38,367 bases of DNA from JAQVCM01 sp040403095 (GCA_040403095.1 JBBALI010000039.1:1-38367), one strand, 5' to 3'. Counted from the stretch's first letter, positions 1 through 8,526 are shown. Translations and numbers: made by a program. The notes: generated by a model from the sequence alone, not told the origin.

Positions 1-276
1 AAAATATGGAATAACGATAATAATTTTTCTAGCGGAAGCTCTTCTGGCAGCATCGACCATCAATAAAAGTTCAAAAAGATTGTCAGCAGGGGGCATGGTT
101 GACTGAACGATAAAAACATCTTGTCCACGCACAGTTTCTTCAAATGAAGGTTGAAATTCACCATCACTAAATTCCATTACTTTCACGTCACCCAAGGAAA
201 TACCGTAAGATTTTGCAATTCTATTTGCCAAATCTTGAGAAGCTCTTCCTGAGAATATTTTAACACCAACTGACAT
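1..276 (-). CDS. prs: Ribose-phosphate pyrophosphokinase, N-terminal part (cut by window edge)
   Basis: PRPP synthetase makes 5-phosphoribosyl diphosphate from ribose 5-phosphate and ATP for purine, pyrimidine, His, Trp and NAD synthesis. I translated the minus strand by hand: about 92 residues are present, opening MSVGVKIFSGRAS and containing SDGEFQPSFEETVRG and DNLFELLLMVDAARRASA, which match the N-terminal domain of the family. The rest lies left of the window. The start at 276 matches the usual family length. An in-frame ATG 21 codons upstream (339) would add a Lys/Asn-rich leader and cannot be excluded. It is divergent from the gene at 498. Confidence 0.93.
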   Translation of the reverse strand, partial: MSVGVKIFSGRASQDLANRIAKSYGISLGDVKVMEFSDGEFQPSFEETVRGQDVFIVQSTMPPADNLFELLLMVDAARRASARKIIIVIPYF

Positions 277-478
277 TTTTCTAGCTTTAGAGGTTGCAAA
301 GTTAATATTTTTTTGTTGATTTTTATAATCAATTTTCATTAAACATTTAAAACCATTGTTATGACTATATTTTACCAATCGTTTTTTATGAAAGAACAAA
401 ACTTTATATTGTTAATAAATGGTTTAATTCGTTCGTTAATATATGGTAATTACAACGACGCTGTTGTTCCAAATTATA

Positions 479-486
479 TAACTTTG
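479..486 (+). promoter_or_regulatory. -7 element TAACTTTG before the saccharopine dehydrogenase-like gene
   Basis: TAACTTTG matches the Bacteroidota -7 consensus TAnnTTTG. No TTG sits at the usual 19-base spacing, so the -33 part is poor. The last G is only 11 bases before the ATG at 498, which would leave almost no 5' leader. Confidence 0.45.
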
Positions 487-497
487 CGTTTTTTATT

Positions 498-1838
498 ATG
501 TCAAACATGCAAACAATTTTAGTGATAGGGGCGGGGTTGTCAAGTTCATCATTGATTCGTTATTTTTTAGATAATGCAATTGAACATAATTGGCAAGTAA
601 GAGTTGTGGATCAAGATATAGAATTGGTAAAAAGAAAATTAAACAATCATGCGGCTGGAGTTGCACTTTCTTTTAATGCATTGAATCCTGAAGAGAGAAG
701 ACCAGAAATAGAGAAAGCAGATTTTGTGGTAAGTATGCTACCAGCTCGATATCATGTTGAAGTAGCCAAAGATTGTATTGAACTAAAAACGAATTTGATT
801 ACTCCTTCATACGTTTCACCTGAAATGAGAATGCTTGATGAATCAGCTAAAAATGCAGGGATTATCATCATGAATGAAATTGGAGTTGACCCGGGTATCG
901 ACCACATGAGTGCAGCTAAGATTTTAGATGAAATTAAAGAAAGAGGAAGGAAAATGCACAGTTTCAAATCTTTCTGCGGCGGTTTGATCGCGCCAGAAAA
1001 TGACAACAATCCTTGGAATTATAAGTTTACATGGAATCCACGAAATGTTGTTTTGGCTGGTCAAGGTGGAGCGGCTTGTTTTATTGAGGAAAATCAGTAC
1101 AAATACATTCCTTATGGTCAGCTTTTTCAAAGATTAGATGAAATTGAAATTGAAGGATATGGCAAATTTGAAGGATATGCGAATAGAGATTCTTTGTCAT
1201 ATAGAAGCGTTTATGGATTAGAGAATATTCCTACCATATATAGAGGTACGCTCAGAAGAACAGATTTCTGCAAAGCTTGGAATGTTTTTGTACAATTAGG
1301 AATGACTGATGATTCGTACAAGTTGGAGAAATCTGAAGAGTTAACACCTAGAAGTTTTTTGAATGCTTTTCTTCCGTACAAGATTCAAGATACCGTTGAA
1401 AATAAATTAAAAAAGTATTTCACTTTTGAAGATGAGGCATTGTTCAATAAGTTCAATTGGCTGGGCATTTTTGATGACGAGAAGACTTTTGGAATAAAAG
1501 ACGCTTCACCAGCACAACTTCTAGAAAGTTTATTGGTTAAAAAGTGGGTTTTGTCTCCAAATGACAAGGATATGCTGGTAATGTATCATGAATTTGTAAG
1601 TGAACTAGACGGTAAGAAAGAAACGATTATTTCTTCCATGGTCAATATTGGAGAAAATCAGGTGTATACATCGATGAGTAATACAGTCGGTTTGCCGGTC
1701 GCTATTTGCGGAAAAATGATTTTAAATGGTGACTTAAAATTGAAAGGAGTTCAAATACCAGTAATGAAAGAAGTTTACGAGCCAATTTTAAATGAATTAG
1801 AATCATTTGGCATAAATTTCATCGAAAAATACAATTAA
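498..1838 (+). CDS. Saccharopine dehydrogenase family protein
   Basis: 446 residues. The N-terminus (VIGAGLSSSSLIRYF, about residues 9-23) is a Rossmann nucleotide-binding start, followed by VVDQD near residue 37 where the NAD(P) ribose would bind. NEIGVDPGIDHMSA (about 125-138) is typical of saccharopine reductase/dehydrogenase-like enzymes. The C-terminal half fits the saccharopine dehydrogenase C-terminal domain. The family oxidises saccharopine to 2-aminoadipate semialdehyde or runs in reverse, in the cytoplasm. In this phylum such genes are usually taken as lysine-catabolic, but no neighbour here confirms that. Translation could also start at the second Met (507). The gene stands alone, divergent from prs. 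Confidence 0.85.
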   Translation: MSNMQTILVIGAGLSSSSLIRYFLDNAIEHNWQVRVVDQDIELVKRKLNNHAAGVALSFNALNPEERRPEIEKADFVVSMLPARYHVEVAKDCIELKTNLITPSYVSPEMRMLDESAKNAGIIIMNEIGVDPGIDHMSAAKILDEIKERGRKMHSFKSFCGGLIAPENDNNPWNYKFTWNPRNVVLAGQGGAACFIEENQYKYIPYGQLFQRLDEIEIEGYGKFEGYANRDSLSYRSVYGLENIPTIYRGTLRRTDFCKAWNVFVQLGMTDDSYKLEKSEELTPRSFLNAFLPYKIQDTVENKLKKYFTFEDEALFNKFNWLGIFDDEKTFGIKDASPAQLLESLLVKKWVLSPNDKDMLVMYHEFVSELDGKKETIISSMVNIGENQVYTSMSNTVGLPVAICGKMILNGDLKLKGVQIPVMKEVYEPILNELESFGINFIEKYN

Positions 1839-1937
1839 AACCACTACGTTTCTTTTAAAGGATAGATTCTTCGTAAGCCGTAGAACGTTGCATTTCACAA
1901 GGCTTTTATGTTTTTTAATTTCGTTATTGTCAAAGTA

Positions 1938-1957
1938 AAAAAAGAATCATCTTTTTT
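1938..1957. terminator. Weak A/T-rich hairpin, possible terminator
   Basis: AAAAAAGA (1938-1945) pairs with TCTTTTTT (1950-1957) around a 4-base loop. It is nearly all A-T, so it is weak. It lies between the saccharopine dehydrogenase-like gene and the rpsL promoter and could serve either strand. Confidence 0.3.
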
Positions 1958-2006
1958 ATTTTGAACAATTGGATGTGAAAAAAATCATTTAAATACAGCT
2001 AAGCGC

Positions 2007-2036
2007 TTGGTTTCTAAAATTAATTCGCTATATTTG
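2007..2036 (+). promoter_or_regulatory. Main promoter of the ribosomal protein array
   Basis: TTG at 2007-2009, a 19-base spacer and TATATTTG at 2029-2036 fit the Bacteroidota primary sigma factor consensus. The -33 element is embedded in AGCGCTTG, also seen in the terminal promoter at 38208. Transcription would start in or just after the C-run at 2039-2044, next to a hairpin at 2042-2058. Confidence 0.85.
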
Positions 2037-2041
2037 CACCC

Positions 2042-2058
2042 CCCAAAGTATGTTTGGG
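2042..2058 (+). promoter_or_regulatory. Hairpin at the 5' end of the rpsL transcript
   Basis: CCCAAA (2042-2047) and TTTGGG (2053-2058) form a 6-bp stem with a 5-base loop at the expected mRNA start. Hairpins sit at the same place after both terminal promoters. A role in 5'-end protection or initiation control is inference. Confidence 0.5.
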
Positions 2059-2092
2059 CAGTTTATTTATTTATAAAACACAGAGAATTAGT

Positions 2093-2473
2093 ATGCCAAC
2101 TATTCAACAATTAGTTCGCAAAGGTCGTACGGCAAATGTTAAGAAAAGCAAATCTGCTGCTCTTGATTCTTGTCCGCAGCGCAAAGGGGTATGTGTAAGG
2201 GTTTACACCACTACTCCTAAAAAGCCGAATTCAGCTATGAGAAAAGTAGCGAGGGTTCGTCTCACTAATGGTAAGGAAGTAAATGCTTACATCGGTGGTG
2301 AAGGACACAATTTACAAGAGCACTCTTTGGTGCTTGTACGTGGAGGAAGAGTAAAAGATCTTCCTGGGGTTAGATACCACATTGTACGAGGTGCAGAAGA
2401 TACAGCTGGAGTAGAAGGAAGAACTCAGCGTCGTTCCAAGTATGGTACGAAAAGACCAAAAGCGAAAAAATAA
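2093..2473 (+). CDS. rpsL: 30S ribosomal protein S12 (uS12)
   Basis: 126 residues from MPTIQQLVRKGR, the normal family start. An upstream in-frame TTG at 2054 would add 13 residues that the family lacks. S12 lies at the decoding centre and controls tRNA selection accuracy. TTPKKPNSAMRKVARVRL carries the loop where streptomycin-resistance substitutions occur, and both lysines (43, 44) are wild type. GRVKDLPGVRYH carries the second accuracy loop and the Asp that RimO modifies in other bacteria. It is the first gene of the long array, about 50 bases after the predicted transcription start, with rpsG 19 bases downstream. Confidence 0.98.
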   Translation: MPTIQQLVRKGRTANVKKSKSAALDSCPQRKGVCVRVYTTTPKKPNSAMRKVARVRLTNGKEVNAYIGGEGHNLQEHSLVLVRGGRVKDLPGVRYHIVRGAEDTAGVEGRTQRRSKYGTKRPKAKK

Positions 2474-2492
2474 TTTTAAAGCTTTCTAAGAA

Positions 2493-2963
2493 ATGAGAAG
2501 AAGAAAAGCCAAAAAGAACCCCATCCTCCCGGATCCAAAGTTCAACGACGTTCAAGTAACGAAATTCGTTAACAACTTGATGTATGACGGGAAGAAAAAC
2601 TTAGCGTTCAAAATTTTCTATGATGCATTGGCAATTGTAGATACTAAGTTAGAAGAAACAACAGGATTGGAAGCTTGGAAAAAAGCATTGGAAAATGTAA
2701 CTCCAAGTGTAGAGGTTAGAAGTCGCCGTGTAGGTGGAGCTACCTTCCAAATTCCAACACCAGTTCGTGAAGACAGAAAAAATTCATTAGCTATGAAATG
2801 GTTGATCGGTTATGCTCGTAAGCGTAATGAGAAATCAATGGCTGGTAAATTGGCATCTGAAATTATTGCAGCTTCTAAAGAAGAAGGTGCAGCGTATAAA
2901 AAGAAAGAAGATACACTTCGTATGGCTGAGGCTAACAAAGCGTTCTCACACTTTAGATTTTAA
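2493..2963 (+). CDS. rpsG: 30S ribosomal protein S7 (uS7)
   Basis: 156 residues, full length. S7 nucleates assembly of the 30S head by binding the 3' major domain of 16S rRNA and contacts E-site tRNA and mRNA. The start MRRRKAKKNPILPDPKF and the segment SRRVGGATFQIPTPVR are hallmarks. It sits between rpsL and fusA in the classic str order; fusA begins 5 bases after its stop, so translational coupling is likely. In Escherichia coli S7 represses this operon; I see no obvious copy of that target in the short rpsL-rpsG gap. Confidence 0.98.
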   Translation: MRRRKAKKNPILPDPKFNDVQVTKFVNNLMYDGKKNLAFKIFYDALAIVDTKLEETTGLEAWKKALENVTPSVEVRSRRVGGATFQIPTPVREDRKNSLAMKWLIGYARKRNEKSMAGKLASEIIAASKEEGAAYKKKEDTLRMAEANKAFSHFRF

Positions 2964-2968
2964 TTGTC

Positions 2969-5074
2969 ATGGCTAGAGATCTTAAATATACCCGTAACAT
3001 CGGAATTGCAGCACACATTGATGCTGGAAAAACGACGACTACTGAGCGTATTTTGTATTACTCAGGAATGAGTCACAAAATTGGTGAGGTACATGACGGT
3101 GGTGCAACAACAGACTGGATGGAGCAAGAGCAAGAAAGAGGTATCACAATCACTTCTGCTGCTGTTACTATCGACTGGATGTACCGCGATGAGAAATACC
3201 ATGTAAATATTATTGATACTCCAGGACACGTTGACTTTACAGTTGAGGTGAATCGTTCGTTAAGAGTATTAGATGGTTTAGTTTTCTTGTTTTCTGCAGT
3301 TGATGGTGTAGAGCCTCAATCTGAAACAAACTGGAGATTAGCTAATAACTATAATGTTCCAAGAATTGGTTTCGTTAACAAAATGGATCGTTCTGGTGCT
3401 GACTTCTTAAATGTTGTTAAGCAAGTTAAAGATATGTTGGGGAGTTACGCTGTTCCATTGCAATTACCAATTGGTGCTGAAGATTCATTCGAAGGAGTGG
3501 TTGATTTAGTAAACTGGAGAGGAATTGTTTGGAATGAGCATGACAAAGGAATGACTTTCAAAGAAGTTGAAATTCCAGCTGACATGATTGAAGAGGCTAC
3601 TGAATACCGTGAGAAATTATTGGAAGCAGTTGCAGAATTCGATGAGTCTTTGATGGAAAAATACTTCGAAGATCCAAACTCAATTACTGAGAATGAAATT
3701 TTAGCTGCATTGCGTGCTGCTACTATTTCTGGTAAAATTGTTCCAATGTTATGTGGTTCATCTTTCAAAAACAAAGGTGTACAAACAATGTTGGATTATG
3801 TAATGGCTATTTTACCTTCTCCATTAGACAACGGTGCTATTGAAGGTATTAATCCTAAGACTGATGAAGAAATTGTTCGTAATCCTTCTTTTGATGAGCC
3901 TTTTGCTGGTTTAGCTTTTAAAATTGCAACAGATCCTTTCGTAGGACGTTTGTGTTTTGTACGTGCGTACTCGGGTAAATTGCCAGCTGGTTCTTACGTT
4001 TACAATTCTCGTTCAGATAATAAGGAGCGTATTTCACGTATCTTCCAAATGCATGCTAACAAACAAATTCAAATTGATGAGTTAGGAGCTGGAGATATTG
4101 GTGCAGTAGTTGGATTTAAAGATATTCGTACAGGTGATACTTTGTGTGCTGAAGGGCATCCAATTGTATTAGAATCTATGGATTTCCCAGATCCAGTAAT
4201 TGGATTGGCAATTGAGCCAAAAACACAAGCTGATACTGATAGATTATCAATTGGTTTGAATAAATTGGCTGAAGAAGATCCAACTTTCAAAGTTAAATCT
4301 GATCACGAAACTGGACAAACGATCATCGAAGGAATGGGTGAGCTTCACTTAGAGATTATCGTTGACCGTTTGAAAAGAGAATTCAAAGTTGAAGTTAATC
4401 AAGGTGCTCCTCAGGTTTCTTACCGTGAAGCAATTACTGGAAGCGTTGAACACCGTGAAGTTTACAAAAAACAATCAGGTGGACGTGGAAAATTTGCTGA
4501 TATCTTGGTAAGAATTTCTCCTCAAGAAAACATCGAGAAAACAGGATTAGAATTTGTTAACTTAATCAAAGGGGGTAACATTCCTAGAGAATTTATTCCT
4601 TCAGTTGAAAAAGGTTTCAAAGAATCAATGAAAAATGGAGTTTTAGCTGGATACCCAGTTGACTCATATAAAGTTGAATTGTTAGATGGATCTTTCCATG
4701 CTGTCGATTCAGATTCATTGTCTTTTGAGGTTGCTGCTAAAATGGCTTACCGTGAAGCGTTGAAAAAATGTCAACCAATTTTGTTGGAACCAATTATGAA
4801 ATTGGAGGTTTTAACTCCAGAAGAAAACATGGGTGATATCGTTGGTGACCTGAACCGTCGTCGTGGTATGATGAAAGGAATGGATGACAGAGCAGGATCA
4901 AAAGTTGTTAGAGCTGATGTTCCATTGTCTGAAATGTTCGGTTATGTAACTCAGTTACGTACATTATCATCAGGACGTGCAAGTTCAACAATGGAGTTCT
5001 CGCATTTTGCAGAAACTCCTGCTAACGTTACAAAAGATGTTGTAGCTAAAGTGAACGGTAAAGTAAACGCTTAA
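2969..5074 (+). CDS. fusA: Elongation factor G
   Basis: 701 residues. EF-G is the GTPase that drives tRNA-mRNA translocation and, with RRF, ribosome recycling. The G1 loop AHIDAGKT (residues 15-22), DTPGH (83-87) and NKMD (137-140) are intact, followed by the domain II barrel, domain III, the S5-like domain IV and the C-terminal domain V (PEENMGDIVGDLNRRRG). All key residues look canonical, so this is the housekeeping EF-G and not a fusidate-resistance or recycling-only paralogue. rpsJ follows after 11 bases; there is no tuf between them, unlike in enterobacteria. Confidence 0.98.
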   Translation: MARDLKYTRNIGIAAHIDAGKTTTTERILYYSGMSHKIGEVHDGGATTDWMEQEQERGITITSAAVTIDWMYRDEKYHVNIIDTPGHVDFTVEVNRSLRVLDGLVFLFSAVDGVEPQSETNWRLANNYNVPRIGFVNKMDRSGADFLNVVKQVKDMLGSYAVPLQLPIGAEDSFEGVVDLVNWRGIVWNEHDKGMTFKEVEIPADMIEEATEYREKLLEAVAEFDESLMEKYFEDPNSITENEILAALRAATISGKIVPMLCGSSFKNKGVQTMLDYVMAILPSPLDNGAIEGINPKTDEEIVRNPSFDEPFAGLAFKIATDPFVGRLCFVRAYSGKLPAGSYVYNSRSDNKERISRIFQMHANKQIQIDELGAGDIGAVVGFKDIRTGDTLCAEGHPIVLESMDFPDPVIGLAIEPKTQADTDRLSIGLNKLAEEDPTFKVKSDHETGQTIIEGMGELHLEIIVDRLKREFKVEVNQGAPQVSYREAITGSVEHREVYKKQSGGRGKFADILVRISPQENIEKTGLEFVNLIKGGNIPREFIPSVEKGFKESMKNGVLAGYPVDSYKVELLDGSFHAVDSDSLSFEVAAKMAYREALKKCQPILLEPIMKLEVLTPEENMGDIVGDLNRRRGMMKGMDDRAGSKVVRADVPLSEMFGYVTQLRTLSSGRASSTMEFSHFAETPANVTKDVVAKVNGKVNA

Positions 5075-5085
5075 TAAGTTTAGAA

Positions 5086-5391
5086 ATGAGCCAAAAAATT
5101 AGAATCAAATTAAAATCATACGATCACAACTTGGTTGATAAATCAGCTGAGAAGATTGTTAAAACGGTAAAGGCTACTGGTGCCGTAGTAAGCGGACCAA
5201 TTCCATTGCCAACACATAAAAGAATCTACACTGTATTGAAATCTCCACACGTTAACAAGAAAGCACGTGAGCAGTTTGAATTGTGTTCTTACAAGAGATT
5301 GTTAGATATTTACAGTTCATCTTCAAAAACAGTAGATGCATTGATGCGCTTGGAGCTTCCAAGTGGAGTAGACGTAGAAATTAAAGTTTGA
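5086..5391 (+). CDS. rpsJ: 30S ribosomal protein S10 (uS10)
   Basis: 101 residues, starting MSQKIRIKLKSYDHNLVD, with the conserved GPIPLPTHKRIYTVLKSPHVN segment shortened here to its recognisable core. S10 is a 30S head protein; in enterobacteria it doubles as the transcription antitermination factor NusE. It opens the S10 part of the array but has no promoter of its own visible: only 11 bases separate it from fusA. The 44-base gap to rplC is almost pure A/T with repeated ATAATT units. Confidence 0.97.
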   Translation: MSQKIRIKLKSYDHNLVDKSAEKIVKTVKATGAVVSGPIPLPTHKRIYTVLKSPHVNKKAREQFELCSYKRLLDIYSSSSKTVDALMRLELPSGVDVEIKV

Positions 5392-5435
5392 TAAGAACTT
5401 TATATTTATAATTCATAATTTATAATTAACAAAGT

Positions 5436-6050
5436 ATGCCTGGATTAATTGGTAGAAAAGTCGGAATGACTAGCATCTACAGTGCCGAGGGTAAGGCAAC
5501 ACCATGCACAGTGATAGAAGCTGGTCCTTGTGTCGTAACACAGTTAAAGACACAAGACAGAGACGGATACGAGGCAGTTCAATTAGGATTTGGTGAGCGT
5601 AAAGATAGTCGCACACCAAACGCGTTGAAAGGTCACTTCAAAAAAGCGAACACAACACCAAAACAAACGGTTGTTGAGTTCAAAGGTTTTGATGGACTAA
5701 GTCTTGGAGATGTAGTAAGCGTTGACATCTTCGCAGAAGGTGAATTCGTTGGAGTAGCTGGTACTTCAAAAGGAAAAGGTTTTCAAGGTGTTGTGAAAAG
5801 ACACGGTTTTGGTGGAGTAGGTCAAGCTACACACGGTCAACACAACCGTTTGCGTGCACCGGGATCAATTGGAGCTGCTTCTTATCCTGCAAGAGTATTC
5901 AAAGGAATGCGTATGGCAGGACAAATGGGAAACAAGCGAGTTTTGATTGAAAACTTAGAAGTTTTGAAAGTGTTAGCTGACAAAAATTTAATTGTAGTGA
6001 AAGGGTCTATTCCTGGAGCTAAAGGTTCAACCGTATTAATTGAGAGATAA
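5436..6050 (+). CDS. rplC: 50S ribosomal protein L3 (uL3)
   Basis: 204 residues. L3 binds near the 3' end of 23S rRNA, starts 50S assembly and reaches toward the peptidyl transferase centre through its central loop, visible as ATHGQHNRLRAPGSIGA. The Gln in that loop is the one methylated by PrmB in other bacteria. The N-terminus MPGLIGRKVGMTSIY is typical. rplD starts one base after its stop, the tightest spacing in this part of the array. Confidence 0.97.
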   Translation: MPGLIGRKVGMTSIYSAEGKATPCTVIEAGPCVVTQLKTQDRDGYEAVQLGFGERKDSRTPNALKGHFKKANTTPKQTVVEFKGFDGLSLGDVVSVDIFAEGEFVGVAGTSKGKGFQGVVKRHGFGGVGQATHGQHNRLRAPGSIGAASYPARVFKGMRMAGQMGNKRVLIENLEVLKVLADKNLIVVKGSIPGAKGSTVLIER

Positions 6051-6051
6051 A

Positions 6052-6678
6052 ATGGAAGTTAAAGTATTTGACCAAACAGGAAAAGCTACTTCTAAAAAAG
6101 TAACTCTTTCGGATGCAGTCTTTGGAATAGCACCAAATGATCATGCAATTTATCTAGATGTTAAGCAGCATTTAGCTAACCGTCGCCAAGGAACACACAA
6201 AGCGAAGGAAAGAGCAGAAATTGCTGGTTCAACTAGAAAGATTAAAAAACAAAAAGGAACAGGTGGCGCACGTGCTGGTAGTATCAAATCTGGTACAATA
6301 GTAGGTGGAGGTCGTATTTTCGGACCACGTCCACGCGATTATCACTTTAAATTGAACGTAAAATTGAAACGTCTTGCACGTAAGTCAGCTTTTGCGTACA
6401 AAGCACAATCAGAGTCAATTTTGGTATTGGAAGATCCAAATTTTTCAAGTATCAAAACACAAGAATTTAAAAACATGTTGAGCAACCTAGAATTGCAAAA
6501 CGATAAAATTCTTTTGATTTTAGGTTCTGAGAATGATAATGTTTATTTGTCATCTCGTAACTTGAAACGTGTGAAAGTTGTTACTGCTGATTCAGTAAAT
6601 ACATTTGATGTATTGAACGCGAAAAAAGTGGTTATGGCTGAGAGTTCAATAGAAGTAATTGAAAAGATTCTAAACTGA
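6052..6678 (+). CDS. rplD: 50S ribosomal protein L4 (uL4)
   Basis: 208 residues from MEVKVFDQTGK. An in-frame start 12 bases upstream would overlap rplC and is unlikely. L4 is an early-assembling 50S protein whose extended loop lines the peptide exit tunnel; KQKGTGGARAGS (about residues 62-73) is that loop, the site of macrolide-resistance changes in other species. E. coli L4 also represses the S10 operon through an S10 leader; no such leader fits in the 11 bases before rpsJ here. Confidence 0.97.
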   Translation: MEVKVFDQTGKATSKKVTLSDAVFGIAPNDHAIYLDVKQHLANRRQGTHKAKERAEIAGSTRKIKKQKGTGGARAGSIKSGTIVGGGRIFGPRPRDYHFKLNVKLKRLARKSAFAYKAQSESILVLEDPNFSSIKTQEFKNMLSNLELQNDKILLILGSENDNVYLSSRNLKRVKVVTADSVNTFDVLNAKKVVMAESSIEVIEKILN

Positions 6679-6685
6679 TTTAGTG

Positions 6686-6982
6686 ATGAATATAATTATC
6701 AGAAAGCCTCTAATTACTGAGAAAGCAACTGCAGCGAGTGAGACTCGTAACAGTTTTACTTTTGAAGTTGCAAAGAGCGCAAACAAGATTGAAATTAAGA
6801 AAGCTGTCGAGAAGATGTATGGTGTTAACATAGTTAAAGTTCGTACAATGACATATGGCGGTGGTAAATCCTCTATGAAACAAACGAATAGAGGTATCGT
6901 TGTGCAACCAAACAACCCTTGGAAAAAAGCGGTAGTAACAGTTGCAGATGGAGAGACGATTGATTTGTTTAATAACATTTAA
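6686..6982 (+). CDS. rplW: 50S ribosomal protein L23 (uL23)
   Basis: 98 residues from ATG at 6686; a GTG three bases earlier would add one Met. L23 lies at the tunnel exit, where trigger factor and the signal recognition particle dock. IIRKPLITEKAT is the standard start and VEKMYGVNIVKVRT the standard core. The region near residue 65, which holds the trigger factor contact in E. coli, is preserved only loosely (GGKSSMKQTNRG). Confidence 0.96.
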   Translation: MNIIIRKPLITEKATAASETRNSFTFEVAKSANKIEIKKAVEKMYGVNIVKVRTMTYGGGKSSMKQTNRGIVVQPNNPWKKAVVTVADGETIDLFNNI

Positions 6983-6991
6983 GAAAAAAGA

Positions 6992-7816
6992 ATGGGTCTT
7001 AAAAAATTCAAGCCTACAACTCCAGGGCAAAGACACAAGATTAACAGTACTTACAAAGAGGTAACTACAAACATTCCTGAAAAGAGTTTGGTTGAAGGTA
7101 TCAGTAAGTCTGGAGGTCGAAACAATGACGGTAGAATGACCATGAGATACATTGGAGGTGGTCACAAACAAAAATACCGTATCATTGATTTTAAAAGAGA
7201 CAAGCAGGATATACCTGCAACTGTTAAAACGATTGAGTATGATCCAAATCGTACTGCTCGTATCGCTTTGTTGTGGTACGCTGACGGTGAGAAAAGATAC
7301 ATCATTGCTCCTGAAGGTTTGAAAGTTGGAGATACTGTATTGTCTGGAAAAACAGCTACACCTAATGTGGGTCATGCAATGTTTTTGAGTGATGTTCCAT
7401 TGGGAACGGTAATTCATAACATCGAATTGAAACCAGGAAAAGGAGGAGCAATTGCTCGTGGAGCTGGAACGTATGCACAGTTAAATGCGCGTGACGGTCG
7501 TTATGCAATTATCAAAATGCCTTCTGGTGAAACTAGAATGATTTTGACAACTTGTATGGCAACAATCGGTTCAGTTTCAAATTCTGAGCATAGTTTAGTA
7601 GTATCTGGAAAGGCAGGTCGTTCAAGATGGTTAGGCCGTCGTCCACGTGTTCGTGGTGTTGTAATGAATCCTGTTGATCACCCGATGGGTGGTGGTGAAG
7701 GAAGAAATTCTGGAGGTCATCCAAGATCACGTAATGGAGTTCCTGCTAAAGGATACAAAACTCGTGCTAAAACTAAGTATTCAGATAAGTTTATCATCGA
7801 CAAAAGAAAAAAATAA
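6992..7816 (+). CDS. rplB: 50S ribosomal protein L2 (uL2)
   Basis: 274 residues. L2 is needed for subunit joining and supports the peptidyl transferase centre. The C-terminal NPVDHPMGGGEG motif carries the conserved His (residue 230, equivalent to E. coli His229). The OB-fold and SH3-like barrel segments are present in order, and the length is normal. The start is preceded by AAGAAAAAAGA, an A-rich leader. Confidence 0.98.
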   Translation: MGLKKFKPTTPGQRHKINSTYKEVTTNIPEKSLVEGISKSGGRNNDGRMTMRYIGGGHKQKYRIIDFKRDKQDIPATVKTIEYDPNRTARIALLWYADGEKRYIIAPEGLKVGDTVLSGKTATPNVGHAMFLSDVPLGTVIHNIELKPGKGGAIARGAGTYAQLNARDGRYAIIKMPSGETRMILTTCMATIGSVSNSEHSLVVSGKAGRSRWLGRRPRVRGVVMNPVDHPMGGGEGRNSGGHPRSRNGVPAKGYKTRAKTKYSDKFIIDKRKK

Positions 7817-7819
7817 GTC

Positions 7820-8098
7820 ATGAGTAGATCGTTGAAAAAACCGCCGTTCGTACATTACAAGTTAAGTAAACGAGTGGACGAAGCTCACGCTTCTAACAGC
7901 AAAGCTGTGATCAAAACTTGGTCAAGAGCTTCTACTATTACCCCAGAAATGGTTGGGTTAACAGTTGCTGTGCATAACGGGAATAAGTTTATTCCAGTTT
8001 TCGCTACTGAAAATATGGTTGGTCACAAGTTAGGTGAATTTTCACCAACTCGTAACTTCCGTGGACATGGAGCGGATAAGAAAAATAAGAAAAGATAG
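7820..8098 (+). CDS. rpsS: 30S ribosomal protein S19 (uS19)
   Basis: 92 residues, start MSRSLKKPPFVHYKL. S19 pairs with S13 at the top of the 30S head, where it contacts the A-site finger of 23S rRNA and tRNA. The conserved core KTWSRASTITPEMVG and the C-terminal KLGEFSPTRNFRGHG are intact. It begins 3 bases after rplB ends. Confidence 0.97.
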   Translation: MSRSLKKPPFVHYKLSKRVDEAHASNSKAVIKTWSRASTITPEMVGLTVAVHNGNKFIPVFATENMVGHKLGEFSPTRNFRGHGADKKNKKR

Positions 8099-8119
8099 TT
8101 TTTTAAATTTATTAGTGAC

Positions 8120-8515
8120 ATGGGCGCTAGAAAAAGAGAAAGAGCTGAAAAGTTAAAAGAAGAGAAAAGCACAACTGCAATTGCAAGTTTGAAAGCCTCT
8201 CCGATTGCTCCAAGAAAGATGAGATTAGTTGCAGATCTTGTAAGGGGAGTTGACGTTAATAAAGCTCTAAATATATTGCAACATAATTCGAAATTTGCCT
8301 CTAAAAGTTTGGAAAAGTTATTGCGTTCTGCAATTGCTAACTGGGAACTTAAAAATGAAGGAAAAAGTATTGAAGACGAAAAATTAGTTGTTAGATCAAT
8401 TCAAGTTGATAGCGCAGCAATGATGAAACGTATCCAAACTGCACCTCAAGGAAGAGCGCATAGAGTAAGAAAAAGATCGAACCACGTTACCATCATAGTT
8501 GATGGTGCTAAATAA
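8120..8515 (+). CDS. rplV: 50S ribosomal protein L22 (uL22)
   Basis: 131 residues. L22 spans the 50S subunit and its beta hairpin lines the exit tunnel opposite L4; the hairpin is visible as MMKRIQTAPQGRAHRVRKRSNH. About 17 residues rich in Lys and Glu (GARKRERAEKLKEEKST) precede the usual start of the fold at TAIASLKASPIAPRKMR, so this copy has an N-terminal extension compared with E. coli L22 (110 residues). Confidence 0.96.
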   Translation: MGARKRERAEKLKEEKSTTAIASLKASPIAPRKMRLVADLVRGVDVNKALNILQHNSKFASKSLEKLLRSAIANWELKNEGKSIEDEKLVVRSIQVDSAAMMKRIQTAPQGRAHRVRKRSNHVTIIVDGAK

Positions 8516-8526
8516 GTAAGGATAAC

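Noticed and set aside
1874..1906. AAGCC/GGCTT hairpin as the terminator of the first plus-strand gene
   Set aside because: Only 5 pairs with a 21-base loop and a broken T-tract; too weak to call.
2054..2092. N-terminal extension of S12 from a TTG
   Set aside because: The family starts at MPTIQQLV; the extension overlaps the 5' hairpin and transcription start region.
5392..5435. ATAATT repeats between rpsJ and rplC as a regulatory repeat
   Set aside because: The same A/T pattern appears before rplF and is what A/T-rich start leaders look like here; no stable structure.
6710..7417. Long minus-strand open frame (235 codons) opposite rplW-rplB
   Set aside because: It lies fully antisense to two certain ribosomal protein genes, has low-complexity Ser/Thr/Asn-rich translation and no family resemblance.
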